From: Myroides sp. N17-2 | Lineage (GTDB): Bacteria; Bacteroidota; Bacteroidia; Flavobacteriales; Flavobacteriaceae | DNA: 55,153 bases | Assembly: GCF_002286775.1 (NCBI RefSeq) | Contig: NZ_NSGJ01000035.1 | Span: 1-55,153, forward strand | Direction of reading: 5' to 3' | Shown: positions 44,040-52,635 of the stretch, piece after piece | Layout: the number at the start of each line of letters is the position of its first letter | How positions within the stretch are numbered: position 1 is the stretch's first letter | Notes under the pieces: generated by a model | Seen by the model: the letters and a program-made list of their open reading frames with translations, nothing else | What the model was told of the DNA's origin: nothing | The model's database searches: none | Position numbers and translations under genes: made by a program

Positions 44040-44356
44040 CTTGTGAAGTCTTGTTATCACTGGGTTTAGGCGATGTATAAAATTACTAAAAAAGACGTAT
44101 TTGTTAAATTTTTAACAACCTGTGATTTGTCCTATTTTAACCAATAAATTAACATTTTATAGTTCTCATAGTGAACTAATTGAACATAAAGCCATTACTC
44201 TATTCTCCTAGAGTTACCTATTCTAATATCCTGCCAATATAGATGGGGTGAAATAGATTAATTAATTGCTAATATTCACATTTTATGATATTTGTCACTT
44301 TTTTAATGGAATTAATTAGAGAATTTCCCCGACTGATTAAAAACATAACAAACCAA

Positions 44357-46138
44357 ATGAAATTAAAACCACTACATTCATTCCATATTCCTGTAATGGG
44401 GTTGGCTTATACGATTGATAGTCCGATACGGGTTGCCCAATATGGTTTTTCATCAACTATCTCAGTGATGGATGATGAGCTAATAGAACGTATGAACAAG
44501 TTCTATTGTGAGAAATTCGAATTGCCTTACCAAGAGATTACAAAGAAGATAGAGGACTTTAGAGCAAAGCGTATTACAGCTTATCTTAATACACTAGATA
44601 CTATCGTTAAAGGCAAATTTGACAATCTGAAGAATAGCTTTATAGAAAGTAAAAAGGAAGTCGAAGACTATATCGATATGCTTCCTTCTGTATCCGAGAT
44701 TAGAAAGAATCTACAGCATCATCTCGATGAAAAGCTGTCTATCGATAATCTTAAGAGTATTCTAGATCAATATCTTACTCCGGGAGATATTGATGTGAAT
44801 ATTATGACTAAGGTAGATAAGGAGAATTATGATAAGAAGGTAGCACTACCTGTAGAGTATAATGATGCACACGCAGCATTGCGCGGTTTTGCTAATAGTA
44901 CTTTACATTCTTCTGTAGTCTTATCAGCTGGGATGAATCCTCGCTTATTTGGTTATTTTGAAGAGTTTGATGCCTTTTATCCAACTGCCAATGGAGACCT
45001 TCAAAAGAAGATCATCCTTAAAGTAAGTGATTTTAGATCAGCATTAATTCAAGGAAATTTCTTAGCGAAGAAAGGACTTTGGGTATCGGAATACCGCATC
45101 GAATCAGGGCTTAACTGTGGAGGACACGCCTTCGCTACGGAGGGGTATCTAATGGGAGCTATTCTAAAAGAGTTTAAAGAAAGAAGAGAAGAATTAATCG
45201 CTTCTACACACGATTTGCTAGTGAAGTCATTAACTCAAAAAGAGAGATATGTACCTACAACTCCTCTTGACTTAAAAGTAACTGCTCAAGGTGGTGTAGG
45301 AACAGCTGCAGAGCATCAGTTCTTATTAGATATCTATGCAGTGGATTCTGTGGGTTGGGGATCGCCGTTCTTATTAGTTCCTGAGGCTACTTCTGTCGAT
45401 CAACAAACACGTGATTTATTAGCAAATGCAAAAGAGGAAGATCTATACTTAAGTGATATATCTCCTTTAGGAGTGCCGTTTAACAGTGTTAAGGGAACTA
45501 CTAATGAATACTTTAAATCTGGTAGAATAGAGAAAAACAAAGCAGGTAGCTCTTGTCCTCGTAAGTATCTTGCACTAAATAAAGAGTATGATAATGAGGG
45601 GCTGTGTACAGCTTCTAGAAAGTATCAAACCATACAGATAGATGCTTTAATGGAGCAAAAGGATACAATGACAAAACAAGATTTTGATGCTAAGTATGAC
45701 CAAATCACAGGAAAAGCTTGTCTATGTATTGGCCTAGCCAATGCTTCTTTCTTAGAGCATAACTTACCAATCAAAGGAGAATCTCAAGGGGTCGCTATCT
45801 GTCCTGGACCAAATATAGCGTACTTTACTAAAGAGGTTTCTCTTAAGCGTATGGTTAACCATATCTATGGTAGAGATAATGTAATCGATACAGTAGAACG
45901 TCCACACTTCTTAATAAAGGAATTGAGAATGTATTTAGATCACTATAGAAAGGAATTAAAAGCTATCGAGTCTGATAGTGCTATGCCTAGAATAAAGAAA
46001 CTGGCAAAGACTAAACAGAATATGCTAGACGGAATCAGTTATTATCAAACGCTATTTGCCAATGATATGACTTACTTCGTACAGGATAAAGAATCGATAT
46101 TAAAGGAATTAAAAGATATCGAATTAGAGTTAAATTAA
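44357..46138 (+). CDS. Uncharacterised protein, possible FMN-type TIM barrel with Cys clusters
   Basis: 593 residues from the ATG chosen here; the frame is open 24 codons further upstream, but that segment overlaps an ATATTTG promoter-like motif near 44290 and is not typical coding sequence. The start MKLKPLHSFHIPVMGLAYTI and the later IRVAQYGFSS, SGLNCGGHAFATEGY and TAQGGVGTAAEHQFLLDIY with DSVGWGSPFLLVPEA read like phosphate-binding loops of a flavin barrel (nitronate monooxygenase or glutamate-synthase type). Six cysteines at 254, 400, 417, 455, 457 and 482 may bind an iron-sulfur cluster. A charged helical insert covers about 60-160. Enzyme activity is unknown. Confidence 0.75.
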   Translation: MKLKPLHSFHIPVMGLAYTIDSPIRVAQYGFSSTISVMDDELIERMNKFYCEKFELPYQEITKKIEDFRAKRITAYLNTLDTIVKGKFDNLKNSFIESKKEVEDYIDMLPSVSEIRKNLQHHLDEKLSIDNLKSILDQYLTPGDIDVNIMTKVDKENYDKKVALPVEYNDAHAALRGFANSTLHSSVVLSAGMNPRLFGYFEEFDAFYPTANGDLQKKIILKVSDFRSALIQGNFLAKKGLWVSEYRIESGLNCGGHAFATEGYLMGAILKEFKERREELIASTHDLLVKSLTQKERYVPTTPLDLKVTAQGGVGTAAEHQFLLDIYAVDSVGWGSPFLLVPEATSVDQQTRDLLANAKEEDLYLSDISPLGVPFNSVKGTTNEYFKSGRIEKNKAGSSCPRKYLALNKEYDNEGLCTASRKYQTIQIDALMEQKDTMTKQDFDAKYDQITGKACLCIGLANASFLEHNLPIKGESQGVAICPGPNIAYFTKEVSLKRMVNHIYGRDNVIDTVERPHFLIKELRMYLDHYRKELKAIESDSAMPRIKKLAKTKQNMLDGISYYQTLFANDMTYFVQDKESILKELKDIELELN

Positions 46139-46732
46139 TTATTTGGAGCCCAATTTTAGAATTGGGCTCTTTTGTTTTTTTGTCTTTTTGTGATGTCGTT
46201 TTTTTGTTGTTTGCCTTCGGCATAGGGTGATGTAGATTGTGGATATGGTTTATCAAGCTTTATAAATATAATGTGGTTCTTCTCAAATACTTTGTAAGGA
46301 GACCTAGTGAGTGGAAGGAGTTTTATAATTTGTCTTAAAAAATCAGAACAGATATAAATAAGAATTACACACTGTTATTCAATGACATACATTGTCCCCC
46401 AATGTCCACCTAGCCTTTTTTAACGTGTAAAGAAACAGTTTTAATAGAGGACTAGACTAATTTTTTGAGTATTTTCGCGGATTGAAAGCGTAAAAGTGCC
46501 TTATACTTCTATTGCTTTTAACCTAGAATAAGTGATAGACAGATAAACGAAAAGCAATTATACAAGATAGATCTGAATTAGTGATTAAAGCATATTGTAG
46601 TATGGTTTTAGAACTAATGAAAGAGCTATGAAGTAGAATTGTTTTGTAGTATTTGGCTGACGCTGATTCTGGGTTTAGTATAAATTACTATTCTGTTTTT
46701 ATAATATAAAAAGGAATAGGTATAAATAATAT
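46139..46732. other. Gene-free region before the LuxR-type gene
   Basis: 594 bases. Apart from the terminator at 46146-46178 I see no gene, RNA structure or strong promoter; the sequence is AT-rich. The LuxR-type start codon at 46733 follows a short A-rich stretch. Confidence 0.55.
46146..46178 (+). terminator. Intrinsic terminator after the 593-residue protein
   Basis: 10-bp perfect stem (46146-46155 with 46160-46169) with a 4-nt loop and a T-rich tract. It starts 7 bases after the stop codon. Confidence 0.85.
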
Positions 46733-47761
46733 ATGATTCCACCACCACTATTAAATCAGTTTCCTTTTTTTGAATCGGATACCCCTAAATACATTATTAT
46801 AGGGTTGTATTACGGTATTTCGTTTCTATCTCTTATTATCCTATTTACCCTATATATCAGTTTTAAATATAAGAAACTAGGGTTTAACTTGCTCTTGCAG
46901 TTGAGTGTATTTCTGAGCTTTTTGACGAAGGATATCATCTATTTTTATATGCCTGATCATCACGCTACTATTGGATATTTAGTTGCTTGGAACATTGGAA
47001 CCTCCTTAGTGCTATTGATCTTACAGCCCTACCCTTTCTTGCGTTTTAAGCATAAGCAGCAGTTTTACAAGACAGGGATTATTGTGTTATTTGCCCTAAT
47101 AGCGATAGAGTTAATCTCTAATTTGTTTATTATTCCTAGAGAAGGGAATAGCTTTATACATCCTATAACGACGTTACTAACGATTCTTGCGTTGTACCTA
47201 TTCTTTATCCTAAACCACAGTTATAGTTATAAAAACTATATTTCGTTTTTGATAATCTGTATAGCGACTACCACTATTATATTAGCACCATCTGTGAATG
47301 ATAAGCTATTTGAGTTATTTATAGTATGGCCAACATTGCGTTTAATGGGATTGCCTATTCTTATCGCTTCTAGTTGTATCACACTTCTAGAATTAAAAAA
47401 AGTAAGTGAGAGGAACTCTATTTATAAAAAACATATCTATCAGTATATGGATATGATAAAGGACTACCATACTCAGTTAGAGCACGAGAAGAGTATCAAT
47501 GCAGATATTATTACTAGAAATAACGAGGAGAAATCAGCGTCAAAAGAGGAACCTCTATTCCAAATAAAGAATAAATACAGTCTGACTGATCGCGAACTTG
47601 AGGTATTGAGCTTGTTATGGGAAGGGGCGACTAATAAGGAAATAGCTGATGAACTGTTTATCTCTGTTAATACGTGTAAATACCATATTAGTAAGATTTA
47701 TATCAAACTAGATATTAACTCAAGAGCGCAGATATATGCGATTAAAGACAAGATGGAATAG
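46733..47761 (+). CDS. Membrane-anchored LuxR family regulator
   Basis: 342 residues. The N-terminal 220 residues contain about seven hydrophobic segments, then a short coiled region (about 225-270), then a LuxR-type HTH at about 283-342 with TDRELEVLSLLWEGATNKEIA and INTCKYHISKIYIKL-like helices. So DNA binding is tied to a multi-spanning membrane sensor, with no kinase or receiver domain. The signal and target genes are unknown; proline dehydrogenase follows 587 bases later, separated by a repeat element. Confidence 0.85.
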   Translation: MIPPPLLNQFPFFESDTPKYIIIGLYYGISFLSLIILFTLYISFKYKKLGFNLLLQLSVFLSFLTKDIIYFYMPDHHATIGYLVAWNIGTSLVLLILQPYPFLRFKHKQQFYKTGIIVLFALIAIELISNLFIIPREGNSFIHPITTLLTILALYLFFILNHSYSYKNYISFLIICIATTTIILAPSVNDKLFELFIVWPTLRLMGLPILIASSCITLLELKKVSERNSIYKKHIYQYMDMIKDYHTQLEHEKSINADIITRNNEEKSASKEEPLFQIKNKYSLTDRELEVLSLLWEGATNKEIADELFISVNTCKYHISKIYIKLDINSRAQIYAIKDKME

Positions 47762-47815
47762 GTCATTTACTTCTAAAGTGATTTGAGTAAACTGATTAGT
47801 TAATTCTTTTTCGCT

Positions 47816-48000
47816 ACGCGGTTAATTCTTTACTTTTTTGTCTTGACACCAAAAAGTAACAAAAAAAGTCAAGGCTCAACCTAGATTGTGGTCTTCTTAC
47901 ATTTCAATTTAAACTAATATCCCAAACTCGCTATCGCTCAAACAGGGATAACCGTTTTCAAATTTTCAATGAGAAGACACTCACAACCTAGCTTAGGCCA
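47816..48000. repeat. MITE-like repeat with imperfect inverted ends
   Basis: Inner part: a TTACTTTTTT/AAAAAGTAA stem (47830-47859) and CTTGAC/GTCAAG (47842-47873). Outer part: CTAGATTGTG..GTCTTCT (47881-47897) and its imperfect complement at 47972-47991. Between them lies CCCAAACTCGCTATCGCTC, a type of sequence that I associate with dispersed repeats in Bacteroidota genomes. Whether copies exist elsewhere cannot be tested here. Confidence 0.55.
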
Positions 48001-48318
48001 TCACGACTTCGTAAGAATAATGGTTTTAATACAATCATTTCTTTTAGAATAAGTAGTCTAGAAGCTGCAAGCGTCTACTTGTGGTTTTATAACTTTTTCT
48101 CTGCTAAAAAGTGAAAATATATTTGTTGTAATTGAATTTAAGTACCTACTGATACAAGTCTAGTTTGTATATATGAGGCCAATAAAGCAATTAGATATAA
48201 TTATTGAACCATTAAAAAGAGAACACTGCATAATCTGTAGTCATTTTCTAAAAAAGCAGTAAATTTAAAATAAGGGCATAAATACCGAAAACTATTAAAT
48301 TATTATTAAAAGAGTAAT

Positions 48319-48326
48319 TATATTTG
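48319..48326 (+). promoter_or_regulatory. Predicted -7 element of proline dehydrogenase
   Basis: TATATTTG matches TAnnTTTG, 22 bases before the ATG at 48349. No clear -33 element. Confidence 0.45.
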
Positions 48327-48348
48327 CCTAACGAATTTACTTTTTATA

Positions 48349-49521
48349 ATGAAAAATTTATTTAATAATACTGAAGTAGCTTTTGCTCTTAAGAATAATA
48401 AAGAATTAAAGAGAGCTCATTTTTTATTTAAAATGATTAGCAAGCCTACTCTAGTAAAATTGGGTTCTTCCCTTGCAAACTTTGCAATCAAAACACATTT
48501 GCCTGTTACTGGTTTAATCCGTTCAACTGTATTTGATCACTTCTGTGGTGGGATTAGTGAAGAAGATTGCCTAAGCGTAGTAGATAATATGTACGCTAAA
48601 GGTAGTGTAGCATCTGTATTAGATTATTCTGTAGAAGGTAAGGAAACAGAAAAGCAATTTGATGCAGCTTTAAATATGACTTTAAAGACTATCGAGTATG
48701 CTAAACAACGTCCTGACTCTATTCCTTTTGCTGTATTTAAACCTACTGGTTTTGGTAGATTTGATATGTTCGTTAAAAAAGGTGAGAAAGTAGCTTTCAC
48801 TGCTGAGGAAGAGAAAGAATGGGAACGTATCCTTTACCGTTTTAACATGGCGTGTAAATTTGCTTTTGATAATAATGTATTATTGCTTATCGATGCTGAA
48901 CACAGCTGGATGCAAGAGGCTGCTGATGATATCTGTCTAGATATGATGCGCAAATACAACAAAGAGAAAGCGCTTATCTATAATACTGCACAGATGTACC
49001 GTTGGGACAGATTACAGTATCTAAAAGACCTACACGATATCGCTAAAGCTGAAGGATTCCACGTTGGTATGAAAGTAGTACGTGGTGCATATATGGAAGT
49101 AGAACGCGAAAGAGCTACTGAGAAGGGGTATAAATCTCCTATCTGTGTAGATAAAGCTGCTACTGATGTTAACTATGATGCTGCTGTTACTTATATGTTA
49201 GATAACATCGATACTATGGCATTATTCGCTGGTACACATAATGAGAAGAGTTCTTACTTAATCATTGACTTACTAGAGAAACACAATATCGCACACAATG
49301 ACCGTAGATTATACTTCGGACAATTATATGGTATGAGTGATAATATTAGCTTTAATTTAGCAAAAGAGAAGTTTAATGTAGCTAAATACTTACCATTCGG
49401 ACCTGTACGTGATGTAATTCCTTATTTGATCAGAAGAGCACAAGAGAATACTTCTGTTGCTGGTCAAACAAATAGAGAGTTAGATCTTATCGAAACAGAA
49501 CTAAAAAGAAGAAAACTGTAA
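48349..49521 (+). CDS. Proline dehydrogenase (monofunctional)
   Basis: 390 residues, a single FAD-binding barrel, unlike the fused PutA of many Gram-negatives. It oxidises L-proline to pyrroline-5-carboxylate. Typical segments are FAVFKPTGFGRFDMF, LLLIDAEHSWMQ, YNTAQMYRWDRL, GMKVVRGAYMEVER, AGTHNEKSSYL and QLYGMSDN with PFGPVRDVIPYLIRRAQEN near the C-terminus. Codon use and the adjacent strong promoter and terminator suggest good expression. Confidence 0.93.
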   Translation: MKNLFNNTEVAFALKNNKELKRAHFLFKMISKPTLVKLGSSLANFAIKTHLPVTGLIRSTVFDHFCGGISEEDCLSVVDNMYAKGSVASVLDYSVEGKETEKQFDAALNMTLKTIEYAKQRPDSIPFAVFKPTGFGRFDMFVKKGEKVAFTAEEEKEWERILYRFNMACKFAFDNNVLLLIDAEHSWMQEAADDICLDMMRKYNKEKALIYNTAQMYRWDRLQYLKDLHDIAKAEGFHVGMKVVRGAYMEVERERATEKGYKSPICVDKAATDVNYDAAVTYMLDNIDTMALFAGTHNEKSSYLIIDLLEKHNIAHNDRRLYFGQLYGMSDNISFNLAKEKFNVAKYLPFGPVRDVIPYLIRRAQENTSVAGQTNRELDLIETELKRRKL

Positions 49522-49544
49522 TTAATTACGAATTATAATTATAT

Positions 49545-49581
49545 AAAAAAACCGGAAGCTTTATAGGCTTCCGGTTTTTTT
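49545..49581. terminator. Terminator after proline dehydrogenase
   Basis: Perfect 15-bp inverted repeat (49545-49559 with 49567-49581) with A and T runs on both sides, so it may work in both directions, serving the proline dehydrogenase gene and the convergent barrel protein gene ending at 49618. Confidence 0.9.
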
Positions 49582-49617
49582 ATGTGGTATTGTTTCACGG
49601 CACGAATGTATACTTAG

Positions 49618-50229
49618 TTAGAACTTATACCCTAGCCCTATCATAAATGCAAAGTTCTTATTGTTTACAGGAACATCTTTAAACACATCGATTAATCCAA
49701 AGTTAACTCTAGTATCTATAAATAGGTTATTCTTAAAGTCATATCCTAAACCTGCATTAATCCCTAAATCAAACTTATTTACTAAACTTCCAATATCACC
49801 TGTTTTTCCATTAACTTCTCCTTCAGTTTTAACAGCAAAGCTAAACTGTGGACCCGCTTGTATATTAAATCCTTCAGTAACAAAGTATTTAGCCATAACA
49901 GGGATAGCGATATAGTTCATATTTACTTTCCCACTATAAGAAGTCGTAAAGGGTAAATCAATACTCTCTAATTTCCCACCCATTGTAGTATATACTAATT
50001 CTCCTTGTAAGGCAAATCTAGGTGCTAAACGCACTTCAGCAACACCTCCTATATGGAAACCTGACTTCCCTACTAGATCATCAATATTATTAATGATTGT
50101 TTGGTTAAATCCTGCTCTGATACCAAATTGTACTTTAGGTTTTTCACCATTAGTAGATGTACTGTTCTGAGCTGTTGCTATTGTAGAGATAGATAGCAAA
50201 GCAAAAATGCTAAGTATAGTTTTTTTCAT
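49618..50229 (-). CDS. Outer-membrane beta-barrel protein (porin family)
   Basis: 203 residues with a signal peptide (MKKTILSIFALLSISTIATAQ). About eight amphipathic strands and a C-terminal aromatic end (IGLGYKF) fit the PorT/OMP_b-brl_2 family of Bacteroidota. The role is unknown; such proteins are often structural or small-molecule channels. Convergent with proline dehydrogenase. Confidence 0.85.
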   Translation of the reverse strand: MKKTILSIFALLSISTIATAQNSTSTNGEKPKVQFGIRAGFNQTIINNIDDLVGKSGFHIGGVAEVRLAPRFALQGELVYTTMGGKLESIDLPFTTSYSGKVNMNYIAIPVMAKYFVTEGFNIQAGPQFSFAVKTEGEVNGKTGDIGSLVNKFDLGINAGLGYDFKNNLFIDTRVNFGLIDVFKDVPVNNKNFAFMIGLGYKF

Positions 50230-50420
50230 ATGTATTATGTTATGTTTATATTAACAAATATAACCTAATAGACTTAGGTTTCATACACATTAATCAATTC
50301 TAGATTGGTGTTTTTTTAAGAGTTATTGATTTGTTCACACAGTATATTATGTATTGTGCTTATAGGTAATCCTTATGCCTGAAATGCAAACAAATTTTTA
50401 ATTCCTAATTCATAATTGAA

Positions 50421-51083
50421 TTAAACCTTCCAATCTATTGTTTTGATTCCTTTCGAAGCTAGATAGTCATTTGATTTAGAGAAGGGTTTACTGCCATAGA
50501 ATCCTCTGTATACTGATAAAGGAGATGGATGTACAGTCTCTATCACACAGTGCTTAGAGCGATCTATATTCTTTCCTTTTTTCTGTGCGTAGCTTCCCCA
50601 TAGGATAAATACAATATCCTCACGGTGTGTGCTTAGTTGTTCTATAACTGCATCAGTGAACTTCTCCCAACCAATCTTTTGGTGAGAACCTGCTTTCTTT
50701 TCTTCTACAGTTAGGGTAGCGTTTAATAAGAATACCCCCTGCTCTGCCCATTTGCTTAAATCCCCATTAAGATTACGGATGCCTAGATCACTTTCTAGCT
50801 CCTTATAGATATTCACCAAGCTCGGAGGTAGTTTAACACCTTTACTTACGCTAAAAGATAGGCCATTTGCCTGAAAAGCACCATGGTATGGGTCTTGACC
50901 AATGATAACTACTTTTACGTCTTTAAAATCTACTAAATCAAAAGCTTTATAAACCTCTTCTTTAGGTGGGAATACCATTGATGTCTCGTATAGAGAATCA
51001 ACTGTTTCCATTAGTGTTTTAAAGTAAGGCGAAGACATTTCTTCTTTTAAATAGCTATTCCAACCTAGTGATTTTATATTCAT
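50421..51083 (-). CDS. ung: Uracil-DNA glycosylase (family 1)
   Basis: 220 residues, full family length. It removes uracil from DNA. Active-site loops are IIGQDPYHG (Asp64 acts on water; His67 follows in the water-activating loop), FLLNATLTV and HPSPLSVYRGF (leucine intercalation loop). Single gene on the minus strand between the barrel protein and the CI-like regulator. Confidence 0.96.
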   Translation of the reverse strand: MNIKSLGWNSYLKEEMSSPYFKTLMETVDSLYETSMVFPPKEEVYKAFDLVDFKDVKVVIIGQDPYHGAFQANGLSFSVSKGVKLPPSLVNIYKELESDLGIRNLNGDLSKWAEQGVFLLNATLTVEEKKAGSHQKIGWEKFTDAVIEQLSTHREDIVFILWGSYAQKKGKNIDRSKHCVIETVHPSPLSVYRGFYGSKPFSKSNDYLASKGIKTIDWKV

Positions 51084-51136
51084 CTTTTTTTTTCAAATAT
51101 AGGGCATTTAGTTTTATTCACGTATTTAGAAATTAT

Positions 51137-51183
51137 TATATATAGATAAGGCTAAGCACAGTGCTTAGCCTTATCTATATATA
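51137..51183 (-). terminator. Very long perfect palindrome after the CI-like regulator gene
   Basis: A 47-nt palindrome: 23 bases (51137-51159) and their exact complement (51161-51183) around one central base. It lies 10 bases after the stop of the CI-like gene (read on the minus strand). The T tract is weak, so it may be a terminator, an RNA-stability element or a protein-binding site. Confidence 0.7.
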
Positions 51184-51193
51184 AAGTTACTGT

Positions 51194-51832
51194 TTATAAT
51201 TCAGTAGCCGTTTTCATATTTGGTAAAAATGCACCTCTTACACAGAATACTTCTCTAACGTCTCCTGGTTTAACTTGAATATTCTCAAAACTAGGATTAT
51301 CACTTATTAATAATAAAGTACCATCCTCTGCTATACGCTTAAAACGGTAAATAACAATCCCTTTATCTTTAAGAATAAACAGATAGATATGCCATAGTTG
51401 CAAATCTTTTAATGTTATTCTCTTAGTAATCACATAAGAAGTCATCTTTATCGTCGGATACATATTATCTACAGAAACCTGAAATGCTGTATCTACTTCT
51501 TCTGTAGTAGGGAATACATAACTCGGTGCAGTAGCTAATGTCTTCTCAGAGTCTAGAAAGTATTCAAAGTGATGGTCTATAGAGATCATCTTTACTTTTC
51601 TCTTGTGATAGCTAGTATTGTATACTGCTGTCGAATCAGAAAAAAACAGTTCGTTTAAATCAATCTTGTGTTCCTTACAAAGTGCAATTAACCCTTCGTA
51701 CTGTAAACTATCTCTTTTTTTCCACGAAGAAATAGTGTTTGGTTTAACATCAAGAATTTCAGAAAGTTGAAGATCAGTCTTAATCCCCATCATTCTCTTT
51801 AGTTTTTTGATTACTCCTGTTGCATCTTGCAT
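51194..51832 (-). CDS. CI-like/S24-type transcriptional regulator, probably peptidase-dead
   Basis: 212 residues. An N-terminal helix-turn-helix of CI repressor type (about 20-65) is followed by a C-terminal LexA/S24-like domain (about 110-205) with VDNMYPTIK, YRFKRI and LISDNPSFE. In active S24 proteins the GDSM-like motif has the catalytic Ser; here Asn123 sits at the Ser position (VDNM), while Lys165 could be the general base. So self-cleavage is unlikely, and the domain may only dimerise or sense. No phage genes are nearby, so this is probably a resident host regulator. Confidence 0.82.
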   Translation of the reverse strand: MQDATGVIKKLKRMMGIKTDLQLSEILDVKPNTISSWKKRDSLQYEGLIALCKEHKIDLNELFFSDSTAVYNTSYHKRKVKMISIDHHFEYFLDSEKTLATAPSYVFPTTEEVDTAFQVSVDNMYPTIKMTSYVITKRITLKDLQLWHIYLFILKDKGIVIYRFKRIAEDGTLLLISDNPSFENIQVKPGDVREVFCVRGAFLPNMKTATEL

Positions 51833-52536
51833 AGCTTCAATTTTTAGTATTTATTTTCTCTTTAAATTTATTTTTTATTATTACTGTATCATTTGAAGTC
51901 TCAATCGCCTTCAAAATGATAAAATTCAAATAATTCGTTTAATGACTCTCTGTCCTTAAATTCTTACAGAATAGTATAATCTGTACTAATTAGTAATTCT
52001 TAGAAACCTAGTCATTACGGCTCATGCTAGATAATACCTAACATTCAAAACCTGTACTACTTCAGTAGATTTTCAATATTGATATAGTACAAAATACAAA
52101 ATTTCAATCATAATAAATCATAATATTCAAACAATATGCATTTAATGCTGTGCATAAATTCTCAATAATATACGCCATTTTGATAATCACAATAATTTTG
52201 CCATCTTTTTATAATAAAAAGCAGGTTACAAACCATGATTAATTCACAATAAAGCATATCTGATTAAGTTTTTTTACGAATCATCACATCACGTATTGTA
52301 GTTTAACAATGAATACAAAGATTATTTTTGTGTTACTTTATTGTTGTTTTCTATTTTTGGCTTCTTTTTTGCAATAAGTATATTATGGGATAAACGAATT
52401 CTTTGTACTATCTATTCAAAAGTTAATGTTTTTAACAAATGATAATAATTCATTATCTTGTAGAGAAGTGCATTTAGAACAAATGAAAAGAGATATACTA
52501 TATAATGCGATGTTTTAAAATAGTAGCTAAATAATT

Positions 52537-52577
52537 TTCTAATCGTATTCTAATGTTGTTTTAATCTGTATCTAATC
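52537..52577 (+). promoter_or_regulatory. Possible operator: paired 18-base repeats upstream of the efflux genes
   Basis: 52537-52554 (TTCTAATCGTATTCTAAT) and 52560-52577 (TTTAATCTGTATCTAATC) are similar direct repeats spaced 23 bases apart, two helical turns. They lie about 30-70 bases upstream of the predicted -7 element and could bind an activator such as a metal-responsive two-component regulator. Confidence 0.35.
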
Positions 52578-52608
52578 AAATTCAAAGTGCCCTATAAGTA
52601 TCAAGTAA

Positions 52609-52616
52609 TAATTTTG
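52609..52616 (+). promoter_or_regulatory. Predicted -7 element of the efflux operon
   Basis: TAATTTTG matches TAnnTTTG, 19 bases before the ATG at 52636. No clear -33 element, which suggests activator dependence. Confidence 0.4.
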
Positions 52617-52635
52617 ACCTTAAAATAAATAGACT

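Larger units (their letters stand above)
43596..44356. other. Gene-free region with palindromic element
   Basis: About 760 bases with no convincing ORF. It contains a small hairpin at 43795-43812, a TACCTTTG promoter-like motif at 43767-43774 with no gene behind it, and a complex nested palindrome at 43958-44039. The region marks the border between the accessory small-gene cluster and the next core-like genes. Confidence 0.55.
47762..48348. other. Intergenic region with a repeat element
   Basis: 587 bases between the LuxR-type gene and proline dehydrogenase. It contains a MITE-like element at about 47816-48000 and a promoter-like element at 48319-48326 for proline dehydrogenase. No gene seen. 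Confidence 0.6.
51833..52635. other. Gene-free region before the efflux genes
   Basis: 803 bases, very AT-rich. It should hold the promoter of the CI-like gene at its left end and the czc promoter at the right (52609-52616), plus a pair of related 18-base repeats at 52537-52577. I see no protein gene and no RNA gene. Confidence 0.55.

Noticed and set aside
46035..46256. 73-codon minus-strand frame across the end of the 593-residue gene
   Set aside because: It overlaps the coding end and the terminator, and its composition looks like random lysine-rich translation.
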